From the NCBI GenBank assembly GCA_040285745.1, contig JAUFOR010000008.1, positions 248,001-312,000 of the forward strand: a stretch of 64,000 nt of DNA, given 5' to 3'. A program made the position numbers and the translations under genes. The DNA comes from Barthelona sp. PCE (taxonomy: Eukaryota > Metamonada: BaSk clade). This document shows positions 45,307 through 55,955 of the stretch, piece after piece (the first letter of the stretch is position 1; each line of letters opens with the position of its first letter). Below the pieces are notes generated by a model. The model saw only the letters and a list, made by a program, of their open reading frames with translations, was not told the origin of the DNA and did not search any database.

Positions 45307-45518
45307 AAAACTTGCTGTGTGTGTGCTGAAATAAAAAAAAGCGAGAAACCCCAAAGAAATAGAGTAGAGAAAGATGAAACGTTTGGAGTTCTATCGTTTA
45401 GAATTTTTAGCAAACTTAAATAAGATATAGACGACTAATTAAAACTATGATCCAGATAAATATCGATAAAATACAAATTCACAACATTATTTCTGCAATT
45501 TCGCTAATTTCTTCTTTT

Positions 45519-45525
45519 TCACTAA
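45519..45525 (+). promoter_or_regulatory. Initiator TCACTAA of 45.6-kb gene
   Basis: A at 45521, 40 nt before the first in-frame ATG (45561), a longer leader than the other genes. Confidence 0.45.
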
Positions 45526-45560
45526 TTCTTTAACAGGAATTGGGCTCTTTATGGCAGAAA

Positions 45561-47414
45561 ATGCCACGCGCAATACCCAAAATAACATCAAACTTAACTT
45601 TTACTCCTTTTTTGGACAAATTTGCTGTTTCTAGCACCAAATATGATTGTTTTAACACCAGACAGCTGTGCATCATGGATAAGCATGAAAAAATTGTTGT
45701 ACTAGGACCAGATGTTTCGTTTCAGGGCAAAACTAAGTACGATATGTTAAAGCCCACACTTCTAGAACCGTCCATCTTTTATCGTACGATACAAATGGGC
45801 ATAGGAAGCAGCTTAACGACGATAGAGATGTTTGAATTTAATGATGGAGAGTTTAAGAAATTGGAAGTATATGAATTACCATTTTCCTTCAGAGGTTGTG
45901 TATTAAACAAAAGATTCGCGGTCAATGCGACACAGGAGAGAAGCAGTACACTTGAAATAATTGATTTTGATGAAAGATGTCATGTCATAGATCGTTTCGA
46001 AACTTTTTATCCAGTTTTTGATTTTCTAGTGCAAGATGGTTCAGTTTATGTCATTTATACATCCAATTATGATATTATCGCAAAAGTAACATTCACACAT
46101 GAGGGAATTCCTATGTTCATTAATGAATTCCCGCTTAAACACATTAATGTTTTCTTTTTAGACAGAACCCCAGAAAATAATCGTTTTATTACCGCATGTA
46201 GAGGAGAAATATGCCTATGTTCAGTAGATGAAGATGGAGCAGTATGCTATTCATCAGACCCACGTGAGTACCATATTTCTTGGGGTAGTAGAATTGAATT
46301 TGCCCAGGTTATGGGAGTTATAGTGCCTGATCCCAGTGCTTATGAGCACTTTCCCGATGTTTATAGCGAGGTGTGGGACTTTATTTCACTCAACGGAGAA
46401 AACTATTGTTCTGAGTATAATGAGGATAGTGGAAGTACCATTTTTTACCAGCTCAGCAAACGTATGATAAGTTGTTTATTTGTTTTATCATCATCATTTC
46501 GGAATTTCACCGATGAAGAACGGTCTTATGCGAAGTTTCCTGTTATTCTTGACGTATTGGGTAATTCAGCCACTTTATTAAACCCATCACCTGATTTATT
46601 TGGTAATGATAATGTACTAGTGAGTGTTCGTAGGTTTTATGATCTTGGTAGTCATGAATGGCGTCTGGGTTTCGTTTCTAATTCCAAAGGTGTGTTTTAT
46701 ATGTATGTAGGATGTGACCAAATTAACAGTTTTTATAACTCACAAAACAATTCAGAACCGCTTGATGTTTTCTTCTACAATAACCATTATATAAGTTATT
46801 TCAGAGATCGAGACGGAGGTGCTGTTTATTTAAATAACAAAAAAATTGGTGAGCATGCAAGGTTTCCAAAACTCGTTGGTAATACTGTATGGTACATCAG
46901 CAGTGAGTCAACGCTAACCATGCATGTCCTAGATCAGGAAACAAGTGAGATTGTTATAACTAATGAGTTTGAATTCGATGAGATAATTCATGAACTAATT
47001 GAGAATCCATATTGTGAAAATCAGTGCTACATTCGTTCCTTTGATGAATGTTTTATTGTGAATTACACAGAGGAGAACGATACATTTAAGGTATTAATGA
47101 TTGATAATGATAAAGATTATGTTCCTTGTTTTATAGATTCAGGTGTAATTGTTTGCAGTGATAGAGTAATTTATTTTTCTCAAGGAATTTATGCACTCAG
47201 AGAAATCCCTGTCAACGACGGCGGATTGCATTCGCCCCGCCCCGGTATAGCGGTTAGTTATAAATGCGAGGATGATTATAAAGTGAAATGCTCGTACTAT
47301 GAGTTGATTGGAGAAACTCACAGTTTCTCTGTAACCATTCAGGATATAGACATCATCAAGTTTCTTTCTCAGTGCAATATCACCCAAACATTTACTTCTT
47401 TCGGGAAGTTCTGA
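45561..47414 (+). CDS. Lineage-specific beta-rich protein, paralogue of the 3.5-kb gene
   Basis: Codes for 617 aa. The frame opens upstream with TTG only; the ATG at 45561 gives MPR, the same first residues as the sister at 3460-5370. Shared blocks in the same order: DKH, KPTLLEPSIFYRT, FLVQD, LDRTPENNRFI, WDFISLNGENYCSEY, TVWYIS. Many short strands with Tyr/Phe/Asp suggest a beta-propeller-like soluble protein; no signal peptide or membrane segment. The 27 bp to the convergent VPS26C stop is typical here. Function unknown; the two copies lie 40 kb apart on opposite strands and have diverged widely. Confidence 0.8.
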   Translation: MPRAIPKITSNLTFTPFLDKFAVSSTKYDCFNTRQLCIMDKHEKIVVLGPDVSFQGKTKYDMLKPTLLEPSIFYRTIQMGIGSSLTTIEMFEFNDGEFKKLEVYELPFSFRGCVLNKRFAVNATQERSSTLEIIDFDERCHVIDRFETFYPVFDFLVQDGSVYVIYTSNYDIIAKVTFTHEGIPMFINEFPLKHINVFFLDRTPENNRFITACRGEICLCSVDEDGAVCYSSDPREYHISWGSRIEFAQVMGVIVPDPSAYEHFPDVYSEVWDFISLNGENYCSEYNEDSGSTIFYQLSKRMISCLFVLSSSFRNFTDEERSYAKFPVILDVLGNSATLLNPSPDLFGNDNVLVSVRRFYDLGSHEWRLGFVSNSKGVFYMYVGCDQINSFYNSQNNSEPLDVFFYNNHYISYFRDRDGGAVYLNNKKIGEHARFPKLVGNTVWYISSESTLTMHVLDQETSEIVITNEFEFDEIIHELIENPYCENQCYIRSFDECFIVNYTEENDTFKVLMIDNDKDYVPCFIDSGVIVCSDRVIYFSQGIYALREIPVNDGGLHSPRPGIAVSYKCEDDYKVKCSYYELIGETHSFSVTIQDIDIIKFLSQCNITQTFTSFGKF

Positions 47415-47441
47415 GGAGAAATAATTTTGATTTACAAAAAA

Positions 47442-48302
47442 CTATACTAAAGTAATTGCAATTGCTTTAGTAACAAAGTAAGAGTTTGGGAACGTTACAA
47501 CAATGTTTATCTTGTATGAAATCTCAAATTCAGGAGTATCAATTGTTGGGCAAGTAAATCGTTGAGGGAAAGGTAAATACAAAGGAACTTTTAAGTTATG
47601 TTCTATATTTCCTGTTGCTACTTCAATGTTCTCAATCTCTGAACTTTCACGATCATCATTACCAACCCTTTCAATTCTGCTTAATTGAATCATAATACCT
47701 TCGACAGGAATATCACATTCAGTAATCTGGATCCAACCTGATAGGTTCTCATTGAGACTCCATATCGTTGAATCTAGCAGACCTACGATGTTTAAACTAT
47801 CAAACAAATCATTAACTTCGCAATTTTCTCTGGTAATACTAAATTTATGTGGGGTTTTAATGATTTCAGTAGAAGCAGGAGGTGCTGTGCGTATAATGAA
47901 GTCGATCTTATCAACCAAATCTCTTACAAAAAGACTTCCTTGTACTGTGACACTTAATGAATATTTCACCTCTATGAAATAACCCTCATATGAATCAATA
48001 AATGGCATAAGAGAATCCTCCAGGGGTACTTCGAATCTGTACTTTGTTTCACCTTCTGTCAAACGATCAGGAGGACATAAGGTAATTTCTTTGTTAAAAA
48101 CGGTACCCGGTGAGCTTCCAGGGTATAATTGGTTGTTTACGTTTACCTGATCGGTGTTTGTGAGCTGAATATGTCCAAATATGGTCAATAAAACACCATT
48201 ATGTTTTCTATTTGTTGTGGAGTTGATCAATACATCACCGCTAATAATGTCATGAGGATAAAACGTCCTGTTGGCCCGGTCTAGACAAATTTTGACACTC
48301 AT
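47442..48302 (-). CDS. VPS26C: VPS26C (DSCR3), retriever complex subunit
   Basis: Codes for 286 aa from the ATG at 48302; the frame extends three codons upstream only through TTG. An arrestin-like protein of the VPS26 family. The start SVKICLDRANRTFYPHDIISGDV, LLTIFGHIQL, YEGYFIEVKYSL, FSITRENC, LSGWIQI...VEGIMIQLSRIE, IENIEVATGNI and FPQRFTCPTIDTPEFEISYKINIVV follow VPS26C/DSCR3 block by block, not VPS26A. With VPS35L and VPS29 it would form retriever, which recycles endosomal cargo. A TCATCAG initiator-like sequence (A at 48317) lies 15 nt before the ATG. Confidence 0.85.
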   Translation of the reverse strand: MSVKICLDRANRTFYPHDIISGDVLINSTTNRKHNGVLLTIFGHIQLTNTDQVNVNNQLYPGSSPGTVFNKEITLCPPDRLTEGETKYRFEVPLEDSLMPFIDSYEGYFIEVKYSLSVTVQGSLFVRDLVDKIDFIIRTAPPASTEIIKTPHKFSITRENCEVNDLFDSLNIVGLLDSTIWSLNENLSGWIQITECDIPVEGIMIQLSRIERVGNDDRESSEIENIEVATGNIEHNLKVPLYLPFPQRFTCPTIDTPEFEISYKINIVVTFPNSYFVTKAIAITLV

Positions 48303-48828
48303 TACGTCCAAACTGATGAGAAAAGGGGATGAAAATGTGTTACACTTATTGATGATTTTACTGTTGCAGGTACCACAATTAGACCATTTTACACCTTAAA
48401 ACGTGGCAAGATACTGTGAATGTATCACAACAGTGTGCATTATGATGAATGTCAACGTATTTACGAGAATAGTTGTACTGTGGTCTCATTAGGGGGTCAT
48501 AATGGTTTTTATCCCCTATTTTCGATTCAAAATTACGTATTTTTGCCAAATTTGCAGAAGAGAAAATATCTTCGTGTAAAGGTAGAGTTTTAATTTTAAA
48601 ACTGTAAATGTGAATAAATCTTAGCATACATAGGGTTCAACCTAAAAAAGAAAGGAAATTGACCGAGATGAATGGGCTTTTATACAATACTGCATTCCAT
48701 CCATTTATTGCATTATAAGCTTAATAAATAGTGTTGAACACCTGTCAAAACATGAATTTATTCAATAATGTTCGCAAGTTTTTACTCTGTGCGTTTTTAC
48801 CCAAGTAAAAATCACCATATTGGCATTC
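48303..48828. other. Spacer VPS26C / uS11, one doubtful small ORF
   Basis: 526 bp between two minus-strand genes. It contains an 82-codon ATG frame (48379-48627, minus), with a Cys/His-rich end (HHNAHCCDTF...CHVLRC), preceded by an out-of-frame upstream ATG. I recognise nothing in it and see no initiator, so I leave it as an unproven ORF. Confidence 0.3.
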
Positions 48829-49224
48829 TTAGAGACGACGACCACGACGACCAGCCTTACGTCTGGTACTGTCGTGAGGAATGGGAGTGACATCCTCGAT
48901 TCTACCGATCTTAATGTTGGCACGAGCAAGAGCACGGATAGCAACCTGAGCAGCGGGTCCAGCGTTACGGGACTTGGTTCCACCAGCACCACGGACACGG
49001 ATGTGAAGAGCACCGACGCCACGCTCCTTAAGGATGGCAGCAACATCGAGAACAGCCTGATAAGCAGCGTAGGGAGACTTCTCTTCGCGATCAGCCTTTA
49101 CCTTCATACCACCAGTAACGCAAGCGATAGTTTCAAGGCCCGCCATATCGGTAACGTGAATAAAGGTGTTGTGCTTAGAAGCTTTAATGTAACAGACACC
49201 AAAACGAATTTTTTCTGTGTTCAT
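48829..49224 (-). CDS. RPS14: 40S ribosomal protein uS11 (RPS14)
   Basis: Codes for 131 aa from the ATG at 49224; the frame continues upstream but homology and initiator fix the start. Sequence is nearly textbook: [85 protein letters not shown]. It lacks the usual eukaryotic N-terminal 15-20 residues (human RPS14 is 151 aa). Part of the 40S platform, near the mRNA exit. Codon use is extremely biased. A TCATACT initiator lies 9 nt upstream. Confidence 0.98.
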   Translation of the reverse strand: MNTEKIRFGVCYIKASKHNTFIHVTDMAGLETIACVTGGMKVKADREEKSPYAAYQAVLDVAAILKERGVGALHIRVRGAGGTKSRNAGPAAQVAIRALARANIKIGRIEDVTPIPHDSTRRKAGRRGRRL

Positions 49225-49731
49225 CGTAAGTATGAGGTAACTACGAGTTAAAAAAGTAGAATAGAGTAGAAAAAACGAAAGGAAGAAGTTCTCAACAATA
49301 AACAATAGTATGCACCTACCTATCAACCAAGCACTCTTTATTTCACGATTAGTACGACCTTCATGCACAAAAAACTGGGAAGCAAACGAAACTGCAGCTT
49401 TAGCGAAAAAAACTCTTTTGCATGCTGTAATAGTTTGTTCCTCATTGGTATGAACCTACATTCCATTTACATTGACGTATGATATTTGTAAATGGTTCCA
49501 CAAGGTTTATATTTGGCGAAATGTTTGTTATCTTTTCGAAGCCTTTGATTTCCTTATTTTTACAGTTCCCACTGGGTCCAATTCGTAATGAAAACTCACC
49601 GAATAAGCTTTAATTATTCATAATTTAACAAAAATGTAGTTGCAGGTTTTTTTTTACCTTTTGCTAAAGATTAAATACAAGCGTAAAAATCAACGATACA
49701 TCAAAACTACTATGCACATATGTTGATATAT
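49225..49731. other. Spacer upstream of uS11 and 3' of Pol alpha
   Basis: 507 bp, AT-rich, both neighbours on the minus strand. It must hold the uS11 promoter (initiator at its left edge) and the Pol alpha 3' end at its right. No ORF or RNA gene seen. Confidence 0.5.
49229..49235 (-). promoter_or_regulatory. Initiator TCATACT of uS11 gene
   Basis: A at 49233, 9 nt before the ATG at 49224. Confidence 0.6.
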
Positions 49732-52700
49732 TTATTGATCAAAAATAAACTGCAGCATTTCAGGATCCAAATCAAGCTGGAACATATTTTCTGATGTTTG
49801 ATTGAAGCCATCACATATTCCGTTCAAAGAAATACCCATGAGGGTATCGAAAACACTGAGATATTCACTAAAGAAGGAGAAAAACCAACTAAAACCCATA
49901 GACCTCGAATTCAAAAAATTTGCACCATGGTTCTGCAAAAACTGTGGTAGATTTCCGTCAAACACAGCTGCAGTGTCTATGGCACCCTCATCTGAGTAAT
50001 TCTGGAGACAACGATATACGTACTCTACCAAGGGATAGAGCTCTTTGGATAAAATACTGCCATCAACCTTTGAGACGATAGTCATGACACCACCACATCG
50101 GTTGCAGAACGGGGCATGTGAGAGGAGTGTTGGAGAGAACCCTTCACTGGAACTATGTACACAGTCAGCACAAATAGAATTAAAATGAAGAAGTTCGTCA
50201 ATAATTGAATTAATTTTCAGCACAACGTTGTAGTAAATATCAACAGGGAAGATGTGTTCTTTGCACGCTGGACAACAATGGAAAGGTCTGAAAGCGGGAT
50301 TGCTTGACAAATATGTGTGCATCGTCATCTTGCTCAAACCAGAGCCTACATCCAGTGCTGCTGCTGCTGGGGTGGGAGCTGTGACCGTCTTACCCTGCTT
50401 TTTGTGTATCGCTTCAATTGAATTGAGTGTGCCTCTGAACAAAGTATCGTTGAGGCCATTAGCGGGAGAGGGGACGTGGAAAGGTACGACTACCTGATCC
50501 AAACCGAGTTTGGCGAACAAATCGTTACTGTCTGCGATAGAATTAAGCTCTTGCTGTGTGTAAGCACATTTTTCAACTTTCGAAACCTCAACCTTTGTTG
50601 AGACACGCTCCGGTTCGATGTCAACAACAACAACCTGGTCCTTCATTGTTTTACGGATTGAGCTGGCAACTTCATTGGGATACTCAACATTCTGTTGATA
50701 CAAATCAAGGAAAAGAGCGCTGAAGGCATTTTGCTCGTTCAACAACTTTAAACAATCGTAGTTTTCAATCTCACCACCTTCTTCACCAAAGTCTACATCA
50801 CAAAGAGGTTCTTCAGGCCAGATATCATCCGAGTGAGATTTATCGTAGCGGTTATTAACGATGTTATCAACAGTGACTCCATCAAGTGGCATGAAGTACT
50901 TTGCAGCGTCCGTGTACGTCTTATGCATGTCATTAACGAAGAAACCATCACGAGCTTTCGAATTCTTCAACCATGTAGGTTCCATCTTATCATGACAGAA
51001 GGGACATTTTAGATTGACGTCGAAATCAGAAAAGCGATCGTTGATTGTGTCAAAACGGAATCGCAACTCCTCATCAAAAACGTTAAAACTCATGCTGTTT
51101 TGCAAATTGACGCCAAGGATCTCAAACACAATGGGGAGGATCTCTGGGGCCAGAGGGGTGATCAGGCGTTGTAGTGGGGGTGATATTTGATGGTCCAAGT
51201 AGTACTGGTAATCAATCTTAGGGCGCTCCTCTTCCGGCAACTTCTGAAGCGTTTTCCACTCATCAAACGTGCAGCAACGCTTAGACACGTGGTTGTCGTC
51301 AACACCAGACGTGTTCACAGCGGTTGCGAAGACGGGCTTGTCACAAACAATGTAAGACATTACGGTACCCTTTAGAATGGGTTTTCCCTGTCTCTTGAGA
51401 CGAGATGCAACCACGAGCTGGGGCATGCGCAGCCTGTCGTTCTCCCTGTACTTCTCAAGTGGTTTGGAAAGTGCTTTTTTGATCAAAAACATCTTTGCAG
51501 GTCTTGCTTCATAGTTCTCCTTGAACGATAGAATATAGTCTTGCACAAACGTCAGGATGTCGTCCTTTGACGTCCTCTCAACGTTGAGTATTTCACTGAG
51601 CACCTTCTTTCCAAGGTACTTGGATACTTCACACCACTCACGTCGAACAATATCAATACCCTTATACACCTCGCCCGTTGTGTACGAGAAAGCCGCGTAT
51701 TTCTTCTTAGAAACAAGCAACATTCTTCCAAAAACGTCTTCAATGTCAAGATGTACAACTCGACGACGTTCGTTGACCTTGTGCATTATATCGTCAGCTA
51801 TTTGCTGAATCTCGTTCGGAATACGTCCGTTCAGCCTGATTAGGTCCTCCTTTGTTATTTTAAATTTGGTGTCAATCATAATAGAGTCGGTATCACCATA
51901 TATGATTGGGTATCCGAGCTGCTCGGAGATCTCCTTCGTCTCACCAAGAAGCATACGACCCTTCCCGGTGATATATGATGCAAGACATGGCTCGTAGAAC
52001 CTACCGCCTGTGAAACCAAGGTAACCGTAGATTGCATTAGCACAAACTTTGAGTGCCTTCTGTTTAAGGTTGAGGAGTGCCTTCTCTGCAGGTGTGTCAG
52101 CCTTCTTCATAGCCCTCTTAACGGTGTTTCTACCATCAACAAGAGCCTTGATTAGATCTGGTAATACCGAATCTGCGTTGGAATTAGGCCTGATCTCTTC
52201 GCTACCGTCCTCTGTGTGGCTTCCTGTCTTCTCAAACGTCGTGAAGCACACGTTGAACTCCTGGATAACAGACGGATACAGCGAGTTGAAATCAAGCACA
52301 AGGATCGATTGATCGTACCAACCGCTGATAGGATCAATGACGAAACCACCCTTGAACTTACCTTTGCCGTCACGCTTTTCCTTTTGGGGTGCTAGATATC
52401 CCTTTTTGTAGAATTCTCTACATAGCAGTTGCTCAGAACGGATATTCGTTCCCCTGGAACACACCTGGTTCCAACACACACCGGTCAGCTTGGCTATTTC
52501 CAGTGTGAATTTGATCACGTCTATCTTATTTGCAATATCAACAAAGAATAAAGTATTCATGTAAAATAAGTTCAAAAAAATGATTAGGTTTTCAGAAGAA
52601 CTAAAAAGACCAACCATATGGTCTCCCTCGATTGTGTTGATGGCGCAGTCGTCTACAACACACGTTTTGTTCTCCATAAACTCCAAATTCATCCTGTTAT

Positions 52701-54558
52701 ACTTGAATAGCGAGACCATAAGGTCAACGAGCTGATATGAGTCGCTCTTGATGTACTCCTGTGCAGATTTGAACAAATCAATGGATATCCTGCCCTTACT
52801 GAGAAGGTTAAACAAGGTCTGCTTTCCACCCAATTTTAATCTGCTGAGTTGTTGTGCGTTTATACCGTGACGTAGGATACGCTGGTAGATGTACTCGAAG
52901 TAATGATCCTGCTGGAAGTTGAGCACGATGTCGCTGTCATGCTTGTGGAAGAGCTTTAGGAACATTGCTAACATGGCCTTTTCATTTGGTAGAACGCGGA
53001 CGACAACGTTCACACGATCCTTGATTGCGTTCCACTTCTCGCTAAAGTCAACGGGCAGTGCCGAACACGATCTGTTGAGGAGAATAACAAAATTTCCTTT
53101 TCCTTGCTGCTCAATGCAATCTGTCAGTGTCTCATCAGAGGTCAAGTTGAAGCCCTCAATGTTGAGTAGTCCAATGGCGACGACCTTATCCTCAGCAGGT
53201 GCAAGACAAAAATTGGTGACTGAGCAATTAAGTGAAGGGGGTTTATGTTCATCACTCGGTTCAGAAAAAGCAACTTCATTAAAGGAGCAGTCAAATTGTA
53301 GTTTGGAGAAAGACCCGTTCTTCTTTGACTTGCCTGGGTTAATTGTTACTAAACAGGGGAGTCTGAAATCTTTAAAAAATGAATACTGTGAGAATAAACC
53401 AAGATCATGATTGGCAATGGCGTTAAATGCTTGTACAACCAGTTCATCACCGTCATCGTTTGTGATACGGACGTCAACGCTGGCGACATCATTATTCCTA
53501 AGATTGCCAATTCCTCTCAGTAACTCGACGGCCCGCATGGAACTCTTTGCTAATTTGAAAAATGAAATACGGACGTTTAACCAACGAGACTTCTTGAAGT
53601 TGCCCAAATCATCATCAAAAGGGTAACTACGTTGCTCAAATCGAAAAACAAAATCGCTTTCTCCGACTGTGATTCCATTCTTTCTAAAAAAGGAGGCAAC
53701 AGCGGGTTTGAAGGCATGGTACATCTTTGCTGGTTCCATATCAGGAACATCATCATTGATACGAAGATAAAAACTTGAAGGACAGTCGTTTAATGAAACT
53801 GACACTGTCCGTCCATCGCTATGTCGACCAAACAAGTAAATTTTGCCAGTGGAGTCATCCGCATCAAAGCAGTAGAAGGTACATGGTTCTGTTTCTGGCC
53901 ATTCATCTGTTTGTACACGATTTTGTTGGAAGCGCTTCTTCGTTTCGTCCTGCATCTTTTTGAGCTGAGACTCCATTCTTGCCTTGGACACTTCCATGAC
54001 CTTGGCGTTCTCACCACCCTTTGTGGACTTCTTACTCTTCTTTTTTTTGGGAATTTCAACTTCCTCTTCCAAATCACTGTCATCAAAATCCATATTCTGC
54101 AGCAATGATTTCGAAGGTTTCTTTTCCTCTTTCATTGAGAACTTGGCTGTCTTCTTCATTTTTGCAGCTAAAACTTGTTTTTTTGCAGGTGGTTCCTTGG
54201 AAACTTCTTTTATGGGTTCTTCCTCCTTTGTACCCTCGAAAACTGCATCTGTGGGGGTACTAACTGAGATGTTACGCATCCCCGCACCGAAATCAGTCAC
54301 TGGTGACATAACATCAGCGAAAAATGGATCGTCAACGGGGGACATCATATTGACAGCATCAAAAGATTTTAATGAGTCAGTGGTGTTTTTAGGTGCGTGT
54401 CCGAACTCCGAAAGTGTCATTTGTCGTGTTTTCTTCTTTCTACGTTCAACTGGCTGCATTTCTTCTTCTTCGGAATAGTACTTGGCTTCTTCTTCATAGT
54501 CATTGTCAGAGTAGCCGTCGGAAGCGTACTCTGCGTAATTGAAATCCTCAATCCCCAT
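49732..54558 (-). CDS. POLA1: DNA polymerase alpha catalytic subunit
   Basis: Codes for 1608 aa from the ATG at 54558, nine bases after an initiator (the longer frame is dropped). N-terminal 200 residues are charged and likely disordered. Family B polymerase motifs: DFNSLYPSVIQEFNVCFTT (about 756, motif A), KVCANAIYGYLGF (about 835, motif B), YGDTDSIMI (about 885, motif C). The exonuclease active-site acidic residues are not apparent, as in Pol alpha. C-terminal zinc modules: CPFCHDKM (about 1190) and CCPAC...CADC, CNRCGG near 1430-1500. It starts DNA strands with primase. Length is usual. Confidence 0.96.
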   Translation of the reverse strand: MGIEDFNYAEYASDGYSDNDYEEEAKYYSEEEEMQPVERRKKKTRQMTLSEFGHAPKNTTDSLKSFDAVNMMSPVDDPFFADVMSPVTDFGAGMRNISVSTPTDAVFEGTKEEEPIKEVSKEPPAKKQVLAAKMKKTAKFSMKEEKKPSKSLLQNMDFDDSDLEEEVEIPKKKKSKKSTKGGENAKVMEVSKARMESQLKKMQDETKKRFQQNRVQTDEWPETEPCTFYCFDADDSTGKIYLFGRHSDGRTVSVSLNDCPSSFYLRINDDVPDMEPAKMYHAFKPAVASFFRKNGITVGESDFVFRFEQRSYPFDDDLGNFKKSRWLNVRISFFKLAKSSMRAVELLRGIGNLRNNDVASVDVRITNDDGDELVVQAFNAIANHDLGLFSQYSFFKDFRLPCLVTINPGKSKKNGSFSKLQFDCSFNEVAFSEPSDEHKPPSLNCSVTNFCLAPAEDKVVAIGLLNIEGFNLTSDETLTDCIEQQGKGNFVILLNRSCSALPVDFSEKWNAIKDRVNVVVRVLPNEKAMLAMFLKLFHKHDSDIVLNFQQDHYFEYIYQRILRHGINAQQLSRLKLGGKQTLFNLLSKGRISIDLFKSAQEYIKSDSYQLVDLMVSLFKYNRMNLEFMENKTCVVDDCAINTIEGDHMVGLFSSSENLIIFLNLFYMNTLFFVDIANKIDVIKFTLEIAKLTGVCWNQVCSRGTNIRSEQLLCREFYKKGYLAPQKEKRDGKGKFKGGFVIDPISGWYDQSILVLDFNSLYPSVIQEFNVCFTTFEKTGSHTEDGSEEIRPNSNADSVLPDLIKALVDGRNTVKRAMKKADTPAEKALLNLKQKALKVCANAIYGYLGFTGGRFYEPCLASYITGKGRMLLGETKEISEQLGYPIIYGDTDSIMIDTKFKITKEDLIRLNGRIPNEIQQIADDIMHKVNERRRVVHLDIEDVFGRMLLVSKKKYAAFSYTTGEVYKGIDIVRREWCEVSKYLGKKVLSEILNVERTSKDDILTFVQDYILSFKENYEARPAKMFLIKKALSKPLEKYRENDRLRMPQLVVASRLKRQGKPILKGTVMSYIVCDKPVFATAVNTSGVDDNHVSKRCCTFDEWKTLQKLPEEERPKIDYQYYLDHQISPPLQRLITPLAPEILPIVFEILGVNLQNSMSFNVFDEELRFRFDTINDRFSDFDVNLKCPFCHDKMEPTWLKNSKARDGFFVNDMHKTYTDAAKYFMPLDGVTVDNIVNNRYDKSHSDDIWPEEPLCDVDFGEEGGEIENYDCLKLLNEQNAFSALFLDLYQQNVEYPNEVASSIRKTMKDQVVVVDIEPERVSTKVEVSKVEKCAYTQQELNSIADSNDLFAKLGLDQVVVPFHVPSPANGLNDTLFRGTLNSIEAIHKKQGKTVTAPTPAAAALDVGSGLSKMTMHTYLSSNPAFRPFHCCPACKEHIFPVDIYYNVVLKINSIIDELLHFNSICADCVHSSSEGFSPTLLSHAPFCNRCGGVMTIVSKVDGSILSKELYPLVEYVYRCLQNYSDEGAIDTAAVFDGNLPQFLQNHGANFLNSRSMGFSWFFSFFSEYLSVFDTLMGISLNGICDGFNQTSENMFQLDLDPEMLQFIFDQ

Positions 54559-54562
54559 TAGA

Positions 54563-54569
54563 AAAGTGA
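54563..54569 (-). promoter_or_regulatory. Initiator TCACTTT of Pol alpha gene
   Basis: A at 54567, 9 nt before the ATG at 54558. Same heptamer as in XRN1. Confidence 0.65.
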
Positions 54570-54639
54570 AAAAAAACGAAAACATGCAAAAAGTCTAATT
54601 AAAAACTTAAACACCTCTATTTTACATATGAATCAAGGA

Positions 54640-55809
54640 TTACTTTCTCTTTTTCTTAGTTTTACCCTTACCTTTCTTCTTACCCTTCTTCTTCTTCTTC
54701 TTTTTAAGGGTACCAGCCTTAGCATCCCTATAAAAGCACCATATATGCCAGGCAGCTTTCCTACGCTGGAATTCAATAATACTCTTTTCGATCAAATCTC
54801 TTTCGCGCTTTTTCTGTGCTTCAAGTTCTTTCCTTGCCTTTTCTTCTTCTTCTTCTCTTTCCCTATGCTTCAAATCAGCCAGGATAAGTCTCTTCTCATC
54901 CAGTTCCATCTTTAAAGATCGAGTTTGATTATCCAAGTTGGACCGATCCTGTTCAAGGCGTTCTTTCCATCTATCAGCTTCTTCACCTAAGAAATCCGCT
55001 CGATGCTTTAGAAACTCGGTGTTACGCTCAAATACAATACGTTCAGTCTCAAGCTGTTGCTGTAATGTTCTAATTTGATTTAATTTAAAATCAAGCTCAC
55101 GTTGACACAAAATAGCGATACTTTCTGTTTTTGCATTTTCATCAAGCTCAGAGTAACGGGTCTCATCCTTCCATTTCTTCTTCAGCATTTGTAAACGTGA
55201 TTTTAGATTTTCAATCTCAGAATTCTTCGTGTTCAACAAAATATCGTTTTCCTTAGTTTCCTTATCAATAACGTTCTTCAGTTGCTCAAGGTTGTTCACA
55301 GCCTCAGAGTATTTAGCCTCAGCTTCATGCAAACGTTGATTTAAATTCTTCTCATTCAACACCAATCGATATAAGGTTGTGAATGAATGAATGGGGTCAC
55401 GTAGTTCTCTGATGGTCTTCTGGATTAAATGATACAGGTTAGTTCTCTCTTCCTGGATGAGAGTCAAATTTTCTGAAACATTAGGGTTTTCTTTAAGAAC
55501 AGACATAAGTTCTCCTGAGTAATTGCGGATCTTCTTAGTAAGTTCTGCAATCTCATGCTCTTTTTCAGCAAGCTTAACCTTTGAAACTCCTCTTAAACTA
55601 TCACGTTCTCGAACTAATTCAGCGAACCGCTCTTCTAACTTGCGTTGGTTCTCCAAACTCTCTTCAACCTGGTCACCCAAGATGGCGGAGAGCTCAGTTT
55701 GATGCGTTGACACGTCGGGTGTGATGGTTGAGACCAAATTGAGTCTATCCACCAGTTCCTCAAGGATGGCGCAGACCGAGAGCGATGTTGACGGACTCAG
55801 ATGATCCAT
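54640..55809 (-). CDS. Dynein regulatory complex protein, DRC9/DRC10-like
   Basis: Codes for 389 aa. An N-terminal helix (CAILEELVDRLNLVSTI), then coiled coil over about 60-345, a single IQ-like helix (FQRRKAAWHIWCFYRDAKAG, about 345-365), and a Lys/Gly tail (KKKKGKKKGKGK). Order and length match DRC9 (IQCG) and DRC10 (IQCD) of the nexin-dynein regulatory complex, which links outer doublets in motile flagella; the Lys/Gly tail is closer to DRC9. The IQ Ile is replaced by Ala/Trp residues, so calmodulin binding is uncertain. Supports a flagellated organism. Confidence 0.65.
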   Translation of the reverse strand: MDHLSPSTSLSVCAILEELVDRLNLVSTITPDVSTHQTELSAILGDQVEESLENQRKLEERFAELVRERDSLRGVSKVKLAEKEHEIAELTKKIRNYSGELMSVLKENPNVSENLTLIQEERTNLYHLIQKTIRELRDPIHSFTTLYRLVLNEKNLNQRLHEAEAKYSEAVNNLEQLKNVIDKETKENDILLNTKNSEIENLKSRLQMLKKKWKDETRYSELDENAKTESIAILCQRELDFKLNQIRTLQQQLETERIVFERNTEFLKHRADFLGEEADRWKERLEQDRSNLDNQTRSLKMELDEKRLILADLKHREREEEEEKARKELEAQKKRERDLIEKSIIEFQRRKAAWHIWCFYRDAKAGTLKKKKKKKGKKKGKGKTKKKRK

Positions 55810-55955
55810 TTGCTCTGAAAATGAAGTAAGAAAAGTAAAACAGAATTTTATTCATAAAAAACCTTTAGACAGAGGATTCTTTCATTCTCTGAGGTGCTTG
55901 GTACACGCAACCTTTCAATTGACCTATTCTTAAAAGCAGAAAACATTGTTTTACA

